64,000 nt of DNA from Darksidea phi. Lineage: Eukaryota > Ascomycota > Dothideomycetes > Pleosporales > Lentitheciaceae. Position 1 is the first letter of the stretch, and every line of letters starts with the position of its first letter. The position numbers were made by a program, and so were the translations under genes. Where the stretch lies: the NCBI GenBank assembly GCA_030770425.1, contig JASJFT010000034.1, positions 124,001-188,000 of the forward strand, in the 5' to 3' direction. Under the pieces are notes generated by a model, which made no database searches, was not told the DNA's origin, and worked only from the letters and a program-made list of their open reading frames with translations. This document shows positions 34,581 to 43,866 of this stretch, piece after piece.

Positions 34581-35916
34581 AAGTAAGACACCGCGAAACG
34601 TCAGATCAATGCCCTTAACCTTTCCTGTTACGTGTCCGAGACAGCGTAAAAAGGATCCTCGGACAAGATCTCCAATGAGATGGCGTGCTTAATAATCTAG
34701 ACGGATTTCGGTTCGAACCTGCCAGACTGGGTAATTTCGAACGAGCGTTAGGACCTTCGATCGCTACTTTATACTTTAGAGCTATAAGGTGTTGACCCTA
34801 GTCACATGTGTATAATTAGTTAGATTTCACGATATACAGTTATCTCATTAATCAGACGCCCCGCGAATTAGAATAAGGGGGTGTTTTTCAACCAATTATA
34901 GCTAGCGTATACAACCTAACCCTAAATCGTTCACGGAGTGTCTAAGAAAGAAATATGTCCAGTTCATATAAGTTTATATTATCATGGCACGCGCCACGCT
35001 CTCTCTGAGGCTCGGGCCGTTACCCTTACAATTATACCACTAAACTGCATATTTTCCAGCTTTCCAATACGTTCTCTTCCCGCGGAATCTTCCGAAACCA
35101 TCCCCGCAATGCCAATTTATGCCTGGCAAAGTACCGAACCAGCGTCCCCAACCGCCTCAACCACCGCATGACGACGCCTTATCAGTTGTACTCTCCGCAT
35201 GGAGCCTTCAACTTACGATTCAGCATGGACTTTCCGAACCACCAATAGAAGTGCATTTTTGGAGTTTCGGCAAGCATGCCTCACGGGAAAGTGCGCATAT
35301 GTTATGGGACCGAATGTGGGATACGAACCGGGGGATACAGAAGGGGGAGGTCGTGGATGATAGTGGGTTGCATTATTGATACGTGGAGGTGGAGCGGTGG
35401 GGTAGCGGAGGTAGGGGGCGCTGTTTTGAAAGTGGGGGCTAGGCGGAAGCTGGCGGTACTGGTGAGTGGCTGTTGATGTGAATGAGGCAGGGGCTTAAGA
35501 AATTTGCGCTAACATTAGATGAGACTCTTGTACAAGGCACCGACCCAGAACACAAACTCTAAGTTCTGTGCAACGTTCCTCGACTAAATGGTCAGCACAG
35601 GGTAAAGCCAATATGAAATGTTAATAATCTTCTGAATTTAGCATGTCTTTTTAGTCTTTTGATTGCAGGCAACTTTTACCTTCTCATAGCTTTGTCTTTG
35701 TTGCGTTGCTTCCCCAGCTTTTCAGCTTGAAAACGAAATACTCCTCACCACTTTATTTTTCACTTCCTTTTCGTCGTTCAGCAAAAGGTTCTCTGACTTC
35801 TTAACTCTTAGCTCACTCACAAGCGCTCTAATCATTGATCTTAGTCAGGTGAACTACGCACTACTACCACTCACGTAGCGGCAACAGCACCAACTAACAA
35901 GTACCGGTGACCATAC
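34581..35916. other. AT-rich intergenic region containing repeat copy B
   Basis: About 1.3 kb with no supported gene. Repeat copy B lies at 34,984-35,046. Before it the DNA is AT-rich with many TAG/TAA words, consistent with RIP. Open frames near 35,120-35,480 match no family I know. Confidence 0.4.
34984..35046 (+). repeat. Dispersed repeat, copy B (short, RIP-mutated)
   Basis: It matches 28,686-28,750 over about 63 positions. Shared blocks are CACGCGCCACGC and CTCTCTGAGGCTCGGGCCGTT. Of the roughly dozen mismatches nearly all are C-to-T or G-to-A in this copy, for example ACGGTCATGCCGC against ACAATTATACCAC. That strand-symmetric transition pattern is the RIP signature. Confidence 0.7.
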
Positions 35917-36404
35917 CTATATCTCCGTCGGCAATCTACTCCCACCCACGTACCTCGCATCTCTCCCTGCTATCGGGCCCACCACAATATCCACAGTATC
36001 CACGCCGCGACTACGTTCCGTTCTCGTCTTATCCTTATCCGAATCTGCAGTCGTTGGGGAATCTCGAAGCGCAAGCCGGGGAAGAGATACACATACGGAA
36101 CCTGCTGTGGCGGCGCATGCATTCGTTGAATCGCTTCTCGACGGTGTTGTTCCGCTTCTTGAATTGCTTGTTGCCTTTCGCGAATTGCTTGCCAAACAGT
36201 TAGATTTGTTTCGCGCGGGAGTGCAACTGTGGAGCCGTTAACGAACGGGTCGCCTTCGGGGCCGTGGGTAGAGCTCATTTGCTGAGGAGGTAGTGGGTTG
36301 GAGAAGGGTTGTAATGGTGTGAGGGAGAAATGGGAGAGGCCGTGATCGGTGTGGTTGTGGGAGGAGTATTTAAATTCACTGGAGTGGTGAGGCGGAAAGT
36401 TGAG
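35917..36404 (-). CDS. Hypothetical protein, partial model
   Basis: A minus-strand frame from 36,404 (after a CAG acceptor) reads FPPHHSSEFKYSSHNHTDHG, then LTPLQPFSNPLPPQQMSS, GPEGDPFVNGSTVALPRETN and a helical WQAIRERQQAIQEAEQHRR stretch. A second frame reading DKTRTERSRGVDTVDIVVG and ending LPTEI reaches a stop at 35,917. A 68-nt intron (36,034-36,101, GT...AAG) would join them in phase 0, but its donor is weak. A possible first exon starts at the ATG at 36,598 (MPDSLKKKVPYRS), with no convincing donor. Its His/Pro/Gln-rich and coiled-coil-like composition is suggestive of a regulator. I recognise no family, and it may be broken. Confidence 0.3.
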
Positions 36405-36779
36405 CTGGCACGCACAAATTTATCTAGAGGAATATTTAATTTCGTTTTTGTGATCAGGTTGCGTGGGCCATTTCTGCTCCGTTCCATGGTTCTGAGCATA
36501 ATGTTACCAGGTGTCGTGGTGTCGTCAACCATGGAACCTCTGTATCGATTAGATAGGCAACTACGATAAGGCACCTTCTTTTTGAGCGAGTCTGGCATTA
36601 TTGAATGTGCCAGGTTGGAAATGGAGCCATGATGATAAAAGATGCGAAGAAATCGGGTGGAATGCAAAAGGCGCCGTTGTTTTGGGTACGTCTATCATAT
36701 CTACAAAAGAACCATTATCAGCGCTATATACTGCACATGATACCAACTATGTCAAATGCCATGTATATTATCGTTTATT

Positions 36780-38129
36780 CTACAAGGCGAGTTCGAGCTC
36801 GATTCGTGAGTCGAGCCTGTGTGAATGGCGCCATATGCCTGTAATTTGCAAGCCCACTCCTTCGTAGAGCTTCTGGTGGCCTGCTTCCGTCCGGTGTCGA
36901 GCGCCGAGACTGGACATGAACTCCTAGTCGAGAGCGGCTACGGAATTTCAGTGGATGTTCGTAGGCTTTCGGGTATAGCACTTACTCTGTGGCCAAACCG
37001 CACTCTAGTTTGGACCGCGTAGTCATTGACTGGTACCTTTGAATAGCCCCTTTTCATGGCTGCTACTATCGCCCCGAGAATCTGCGTGTTCACTTCATTG
37101 TTCCATTCTTGGATGATGGAGTGGAGGTAGTACGCTCGAGCGCCTGGAAACCGAATCAGCAGGGCGCTTCTCCATAGTTTCACAGCCTCATCTTTCACCG
37201 TCTACTCGATCAAGTCATGGGCCTTCTTCTCAACAGACGAATCCACCTGCGCAAGGTCGATGACCTCTGGCGTCTCTTGCAGCATAAGTTTGCCCAGTAT
37301 TTGATTACTGAACGCCTGCCGCAAGTCCACAACATCGTGTCCTGAGCCACTACCAATATCAACAAGGAACGCCTCGCTGTTGCTCTCTCCTTAACTGGAT
37401 AATAGACCTCCTCGAACCATCGCGGCCATCCTCTGCTCCACACGTCTATCATGCTAGCGAAGCGCTTTCCCATCTGTGGTGCCGAGCTCTGAAAGTACTC
37501 AAACATATGCCGACCCTTGCCATTGTAGACATGCTGGAACGGGCTATCGGCACCTAAGTTGGGCAATGTGTCTTCGCGCTACTTGAAGTACGAGGGTATG
37601 GATTGGTGCACGGGCTGGAAGTTATCTGTAAGGAATAGGATTGTGTTTTGTTATGCGGGCTCGGCGAGGTTATTGGAGAACGTCGTGGGTGTAAACGTGT
37701 TCAGACCGGTCTCGGCTGTGAGGTGACGAAGCATGTGCTATCTTCTATTTAGGAACTGCCCGTACATTTGCATGAGCCTCGTACTAACGAGCACAGGGCT
37801 GTCTGCGCTGTGCATCTCGATGCGATCTTCGTGCTGGTTTTGCCCGCTTTGTCGATAGTCGATAGTGCTTGGAAGAACTGTATGTCCACGGCCAACCGAA
37901 TGACAGCGATATGGGTCGGATCCGCCCAGAACAGCTTCAGCATCGTCTCTGAGGGATGGCTGAGCTCAGCAATGAGGCGCGAGCAGGTGCCCAAGAGGCC
38001 CTCACGTGCGTCCAGCCGGCCATTCCTAAGGCCGTCGCTGAGTTTCGAGATGTTGTCGAGGAGTGAGATCGTCTCGTTTGACGGAGAATTGGCGGCCTTA
38101 GGATAATTGAGAGATGGCACGGCAGGCAA
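36780..38129 (-). pseudogene. Dead fungal O-methyltransferase (Methyltransf_2 type)
   Basis: Across shifting frames the order of a fungal SAM-dependent O-methyltransferase is recovered. The N-terminus from the ATG at 38,129 contains ETMLKLFWADPTHIAVIRLA and LFQAL-like helix sequence. HLTAETGLNTFTPTTFSN follows, then DSPFQHVYNGKG and RWFEEVYYPVKER. In another frame comes the SAM-binding loop LVDIGSGSGHDVVDLRQAF, then LMLQETPEVID, then ARAYYLHSIIQEW and TEAGHQKLYEGVGLQITGIW. In-frame stops lie at 37,738-37,740, 37,651-37,653 and 37,579-37,581, with more near 37,202, plus at least three frame changes. It was a complete gene before decay. It lies divergently upstream of another dead methyltransferase. 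Confidence 0.8.
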
Positions 38130-38520
38130 TCGAGCGACGACGCAGCTACAGCCCGGAAAAAAGCAATGAGTGAGAGCACGCCACCGTTACGGAGCGGAGG
38201 CACAGTCATTAACCTGCCATAGTGGCGTGTGGTGACATCGTCCTGCAAAGGGTCGGAGCCGTCACCCCTACCATGTTCCACAGAAGCGTGCTCGCCCCCC
38301 CAACCACTCAAGATTCATTTCGCCCCCCCGAGCCGCCGGGGCGACAAAGTGGATGCGGCGTTGGTCAGGCCAGGTAGCTAGAGACGCCAATGAAGAGCGC
38401 TTGCCGGCGTCGTTCCTACGGACTGCGCCAGAAAACCGCCACATTGGCTGCATTTTTCTTCTTAAACATCGCCGGCCTCACTATGTGATAGCAGCCGTCC
38501 AGCGACTTATCAGACCTTGA

Positions 38521-39572
38521 TGGCCATCCGGGGCCATATGGAGGAGCAAGAACACTCGACGGATGAGTCGGCTGCCAGTAGCGATCGTCCGCGCGCAGCA
38601 TCTATCGTCGATGTTCCAGGCCCCAGCCAGGATGCGACAAGGGTTGCCGAACCCGCCGCTCTGCAATCGCACGAGAGCGGAGATTCTGGTATCGATGCCG
38701 GATTTTCAAGCGAGGACGACCAGGAAAATTAAGGCGACCATGTCCTTGTCGCCCAGGACGAGGACGCTTTTAGCGACGAAGGGTAATTAGTTTAGTCGCC
38801 CTCTTTCTCTGACCCTTGCTTTCCGTCAGCCAGGTACGGAGCTTCGGACGCTTCCTCGTTTCTCTCTTCCATCCAGTCTGAAGTGAGACGTGGTGTAGAG
38901 GTCGAGGCGCGACTCTATCCTTCGTACGGCAAACACAAGTGTGGACATGTCCATGGACAAGAAGGAGCTTGATCGCAACGACCTGCAACACCACAAATAC
39001 AATCTTTTGTGTAAAGACAGGCTACTTGATGCGCCCATTCCAGAGGAACAACTCAGTACTCACAGCAGTCGCGTGCTTGACCTAGGCACCGGGATGGGCA
39101 TATGGGCGATAGAGATGGCCGAAATTATCGGTGTTAGCATTGCGGCTACCCAGCCATCTTTCGTCCCATCTAGCTGCTTCTTCGAAATAGACGACGTTGA
39201 GGAGGAGTGGTTGTAGAGGCCTGCCCACTTCGATTTCGTCCACGGCCGCGACCCGCCGACTGGCTGCGCCTAATAAGCCAGGCCTACACGCACCTCAAGC
39301 ACTGCGGCTTCATTGAGCTCTGCTCCACCATCCCCAACATCCACTCCGACGACAACACCATTCCACCCAACAGCGGCTACATCGAAGCCAGCCGCCTCTA
39401 CTTTGAAATAGCCGAGAAGATGAGGGCGCCGCTAGACGCGCCCCGAGTATGGACCGAGCGGATGCACGCTGCAGGTTTCACCAACGTACAAGATATTGTA
39501 CACAGGCTTCCCATGGGCATCTGGCCGTGCTCCAAGAGACTAAGAACTATTGGCCGACTGGAGCAGATCTAG
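38521..39572 (+). pseudogene. Dead LaeA/TAM-type SAM methyltransferase
   Basis: The translation shows a Ser/Glu-rich N-terminus (HESGDSGIDAGFSSEDDQEN) ended by a TAA that interrupts the frame before HVLVAQDEDAFSDEG. A plausible retained intron (GTAATT...CAG, about 38,784-38,832) leads to YGASDASSFLSSIQSE. A frame change follows near 38,940. Then come the methyltransferase core DKKELDRNDLQHHKYNLL, RVLDLGTGMGIWAIEMAE (motif I) and FFEIDDVEEEW, and further frame changes through FDFVHGR to LISQAYTHLKHCGFIEL and HRLPMGIWPCSKRLRTIG. The domain order matches the fungal TAM/LaeA-like family. Premature stops and at least two frame changes make it a pseudogene. Confidence 0.78.
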
Positions 39573-40985
39573 ATTTCCAATGGCGGATTTGAGGCATATA
39601 TGCTGAGGGGGTTATCCATACGCGGGTGCTTGGAGGCCCTACCTGCTCGACCGATAATGTTGCTACTAACATGTTGCGCGAGTCATTGTGTTCATAGTCG
39701 TTTCTGCATCGGCGTTGGCCAGGAATGCGCAATGGCATAGCGCGTTTGCGGGGCGTGTCCATAATGCCGAGGTGACCAGTGAAGTGCCAGGCTACGGATA
39801 AGTTTGGGTGCACTTGACACTCATTGTCGATAACTTGTATCAGCATCACCAGGTCGCATTGGAGACCAAGGGAAGATCTGATTCAGCTCGAGCATGTCAC
39901 CGTTGCTTTGGCAGATCATACCTATGTGAAATTGTGGCTTCTGCCTTTCGGCTGTCCTGGATTCTAGTTCTGTGCACAGACCTCCTTATGATCGCCGTCA
40001 CGCTCGGACAGCTCCATTTCTGTGCCACTCGGCTGCATCATCGCTTCAACAACTCACCTCTTATCATTTGCCGGCTCAAACTTCCATCATCACTTTATTC
40101 TTTAAACGGGTGGCACTGCTCTAGGGCGAGATGTGATATCTCAGCCGGCATCTTCCCATGCCGCCAAGCACCGATCGCCTGCAGCAAAAGTGTTAAAGAG
40201 CCGGATAAAGATTGGATACCAAAATACGATCGCTCGTTGAACACAAGAATACAACTTATCAATTCTAATCAACTACCATGCCCTCACGCTTGGCCATTGG
40301 ATCTTCCTATCTCATTCCAGGCAGGAATTCTCCCGGTGAACACGACGGCATCTCGTTCGGAAGCACACCAATTGCGCGAACCCCGAGCGCTTAGCAATGT
40401 GATTGCTGCGGGTGCGACGGCCGTCTACTCGACAAACGGCTGACCTCTGCTGCATGCAAGGCAGAGGCACCTGCGGCCGAGCCCCAATCGCACGAAACCT
40501 AGAGCCAACAGAACGGTTCCATAAGACTGGAACTTTCCAGTAACACAATTGGCTAAAGCTTTGCGGCGGTACTGCAACCTCCTTGCACGGGACCCGACTC
40601 GTGTACTAAATTAGTCTTGACCCCTGAGGAAGACGCAAGTGCCGTTCTTCATTGAACCAGATGCAGACAAAGGCCCTGACCTGGGCTGCATGGCGGACCT
40701 AAGCCTCGGGACTCGGGACGCGTCAAGTAGACGAATAATGGGGCCAAAGACTGGCTGATAAGCGACCGCCGCCCGCTAGCTAAATATCGCAATCTGGCCG
40801 CGGAATATATCAACCGTCACACGTTGTATGCCTACAACTACCAAGAGACGACCCGAAGGCCACCACGCACCGGCTGAAAAGCGCTAGTCTGGTCGCGACT
40901 ACCCCATCGGACGCTCGAGCATAAGAGAACGGAGGATCAGCCTTGTTGCTCAGCCTTACGGGCAAAGCGAAAGCTATCTCCCAGC
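39573..40985. other. Intergenic region before the aminotransferase gene
   Basis: About 1.4 kb. A 211-codon plus-strand frame (39,808-40,443) has an irregular composition and no recognisable motif. I read it as chance or as decayed sequence. A second possible start in good context (ATG at 40,278) opens only a 38-codon frame. Nothing else is supported. Confidence 0.35.
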
Positions 40986-42408
40986 ATGGACTCGGGGCTT
41001 TCTGATCGTGTGGGAAAAGCCTTGGACGAATTGCGGCTCAAATCTGCCATACTGCCTCCGACCAAGAAGTGCGACCCCAACGAGACTATCGATCTTTCAA
41101 ACGCACAGAATGAAGTGCTTCGCCCCGAGCTGGTAGAGTTCTTCAAGACTACAGTAGAGGATAGGCTTACCGGGAAGGTACGAAAGTGGCTCTACACAAA
41201 GCATGTATGCTAAAGACTTAGGCATTCGCTCTGCCGCCCTCCGATGGCGGCGATCGTGTCCTTCGCGAGGCTCTATCGTCCTTCTTCAACAGCTATCTTC
41301 TTCCGATTCATCCTGTAAAGCCGGAGCACATTGTTCTCACGGCAGGAGCAACAGATGCAATCGAAAACCTCATACACTCGGTCTGTGACGATGGTGATAG
41401 CGTCATCGTGCCGGGGCCATACTGGCGTGAGTGGCCAAACGTCTTACTGAGGATGTTTGTCAAGAGGGGCTGACTCCAGGATAGATGGCTTTGTGCCGAT
41501 ACTGAAGTCTCGAGCGAACGTCAACGTGGTAGTTGCTCACCCACCGACTTACCAAAACTACGACAACTACTTGCTCCCTTCCCTCCAAGCTGCCTACGAC
41601 TTCTCGGCCGAAAAATCCCGCATCAAGGCAGTGCTCATCTGCAACCCACATAATCCATTGTCGATCTGCTATCCAAAGAAGGCGCTGGTCGAGTGCATGG
41701 AATTTTGCCAGGAACGGGGCCTGCATTTGATATCAGATGAGATATATGCTCTCTGTTCGCTCAACGGCTCAGGTAACAACAGCACGCCATTTGTGTCTAC
41801 GCTGTCTTTGACGGAGCCACTTGTACCAGAAGGTGCGGTGAAGATTGATCCGAGCCGTGTTCATGTTGTATGGAGCGCAAGCAAGTTGTTTGGTCTGAGT
41901 GGGTTGCGAGTGGTTAGTGCCACATCATGCACCCGAAAACTTCTTGCTAATTTGTCTACAGGGCTGCCTTATCTCCCAGCAAAACCCACAACTCCTCTCT
42001 GCAATATCTCTCCTAACAGCAAGCCACACTAACAATATTGCCTCCCTTTACCTCTCTTCGCTCCTCACCTGGTCGCAACTTCCCACCCTTATTGCTCTGA
42101 ATTCCGAACGATTAACGGAATCATACCGCATCCTCACTGGAGCTCTTCAGCAATGGAACATCGATTTCGTTATACCTACAAATGGAATCTTCATCTTTGC
42201 TAAAATAGCCAGACACGCCAAGACAGTTGAACACGAAGTCGGATTCTTCAACAGGTTAGCCAAGCATGGTGTGGTTGTTGCTCCGGGCCGATTCTTCAAC
42301 GGTGTCGAAACGGATTTTGGATGGGCCAGGATCAGGTTCTCGATTCCCGTGGGGACGATGAATGCGGCCGTGGAGAAGATTGTAGCCTTTCTTAAGCTTG
42401 AGGGGTAG
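40986..42408 (+). CDS. PLP-dependent class I/II aminotransferase (ACC-synthase-like)
   Basis: Four exons, 40986-41177, 41222-41426, 41485-41912 and 41962-42408, give 423 residues in an unbroken frame. Fold-type I landmarks are LSNAQNEVLRPELVEFF (N-terminal substrate segment), HIVLTAGATDAIENL (PLP phosphate loop), GPYW, then AVLICNPHNPLS with the conserved Asn, LISDEIYALC with the Asp that pairs with the pyridine N, and the Schiff-base Lys in VVWSASKLFGLSGLRVG. The C-terminal small domain ends ARIRFSIPVGTMNAAVEKI with the substrate Arg. Fungal ACC-synthase-like proteins include true aminotransferases, C-S lyases of epidithiodiketopiperazine pathways and others. The reaction cannot be assigned. 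It is intact although both methyltransferase neighbours are dead. Confidence 0.9.
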
Positions 42409-43755
42409 TTTCTTCTTTCCTTGCTGTGCCCCGGCCTACTTTCACGTGCTGTCGTTTTGGGCTTCACCATCTAAACTCCGCCGCATTTCCAAAGTCCTCG
42501 TCCGATTTTATGCTCTTACATTACTCCTGTGCATCTTTCTGCAACGATTTACGGTCAAACAGCTTGTGGTCTTTCGACCCTCCAGTCCTATTATAGTACC
42601 ATTGCGCTATGCGAGATTTCTTATATGAATACAAATGCCATGCCACTTAGCGGTCGACTTTGCTGCCCGACGAGAATGAAACCGTATTGGCACTCATCAA
42701 ACAACTGACCGCACTGCGAAAATGGATGTGCATAATAGCAAAATCCCACGTCAAAGTTTTGAGATCCGTATTGCGTTTAAATCAAAGCCCTCTATGGGCC
42801 GTGTTCTATTCATGCTAGAAGCGCTTTTACTACACTGCCATAATCTAATCGCACTAGGTCTCCCGTACCTATAGAGCCTTGACACTTCACGAGAATACAC
42901 AACGTGTATCCGGGGGTTGTCAGCTCACGGCTGGAAAGCTGGGGTACCAACACGGTATTGCAACACAGTGAAGTACCTGGCTATATCCCTAAACACCATA
43001 TTACACACGTGTATATGTACCCCCATACTGCATCGCTTTAAACCAGCTCTACAAGGCTTCTTGTGTGTATTCACTCGAGGGTTATGCCCTTCGCGAAGGT
43101 ATGATCACGTCGGCGCCCCGAACCGAGATGAGTTCTCGCTTCGCGCATAGTCGCGTGAAGTATCATCTTGGATCTTTCTCAATTGTAGGAAAGCTGTAGA
43201 GCGGGGTAGGCAATGCGGCGCATGAGGTCGCTATCGGTCGGTCGCGGATGCTTCGTGAGGAGCGCCGGCGTTGCTTTTCAGAGCGGAGCGTGCAAAACGT
43301 CTTCGAAGGAGGCTCTAGGCATCCCGGCATCGCATCTACGCAGTCAGCCCTATACTGCTCAATTCTTGACGTTCGTTGACGAAGAGAGCTTCCCGCTGCG
43401 TCGCGTCATGCTTCGTCGGCGATCCCGTTGCGTGTTGGTCTGAGCATGATGACGCCCTGTCTGGCATGTACGGCTGCCAGCATAATTTTATGGGTGTATG
43501 TGGGTGATGGTTATTCGTTGCGGGTTGAAGTTGTGGTAGGAGGATAAAGTGTTGCCGGCGCAAGCGTCCCCGCGTCGTACTGAACCTCGGATATCGGCCC
43601 GCTGGCAGCCCCCACACTTTCCACTTGTCTGCCATGTACCACCCGTTTTTGTGGCTTGCAGCCTTCAACAGCCAGCCGATTTCGTCTCGATTCGTTCTAT
43701 ACCGCCAAGAATTGGCAGTATATAAATAATAAAATGAAACTTAACAGCCAGAAAA
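42409..43755. other. Intergenic region with repeat R2
   Basis: About 1.3 kb between the aminotransferase gene and the tRNA. It contains R2 at about 42,900-42,990. No gene is supported. An open frame near 43,213-43,443 is unlike any family I know. Confidence 0.4.
42900..42990. repeat. Dispersed repeat R2, partner of R1 at 0.55 kb
   Basis: Aligned by eye with 550-640 in the same orientation. This copy is the more GC-rich of the two (CGGGGG, CACGGC), so it is probably the less mutated one. Element boundaries and class are unknown. Confidence 0.5.
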
Positions 43756-43837
43756 GCCCGCTTGGCTCAGTGGTAGAGCGTATCACTAGTACCTCCAGGT
43801 CATGATAAGGTCATCAGTTCAATTCTGATAGCGGGCA
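43756..43837 (+). tRNA. tRNA-Thr (anticodon AGT) with a 10-nt intron
   Basis: A full cloverleaf can be drawn. The 7-bp acceptor stem is GCCCGCT/AGCGGGC, the D arm GCTC-AGTGGTA-GAGC, the anticodon stem TATCA/TGATA, the loop CT-AGT-A...A with the anticodon at 43,788-43,790, the variable loop AGGTC, and the T arm ATCAG-TTCAATT-CTGAT with discriminator A. A 10-nt intron (43,792-43,801) sits one base 3' of the anticodon, the canonical nuclear position. A T-rich tract follows as Pol III terminator. The anticodon AGT is read as INN after deamination and decodes Thr ACY/ACA codons. Confidence 0.92.
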
Positions 43838-43841
43838 TAGA

Positions 43842-43866
43842 TTTCTTATTTTTATTTTTTATTTTT
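43842..43866 (+). terminator. Pol III terminator of tRNA-Thr
   Basis: Several T-runs of four to six, separated by single A or C, begin a few bases after the tRNA 3' end. This is the usual RNA polymerase III stop signal. Confidence 0.75.

Noticed and set aside
34690..34740. GGTTCGAACC, a T-arm-like word suggesting a tRNA
   Set aside because: Neither strand gives complementary 5-bp T-stem flanks, acceptor stem or D arm around it.
39808..40443. A 211-codon open frame
   Set aside because: No recognisable domain and irregular composition; a frame this long can arise by chance in 64 kb at this GC content.
40278..40505. An ATG in good context followed by a Cys-rich stretch after a TAG, suggesting a small secreted peptide
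   Set aside because: It needs read-through of a stop, has no signal peptide and shows no splice solution.
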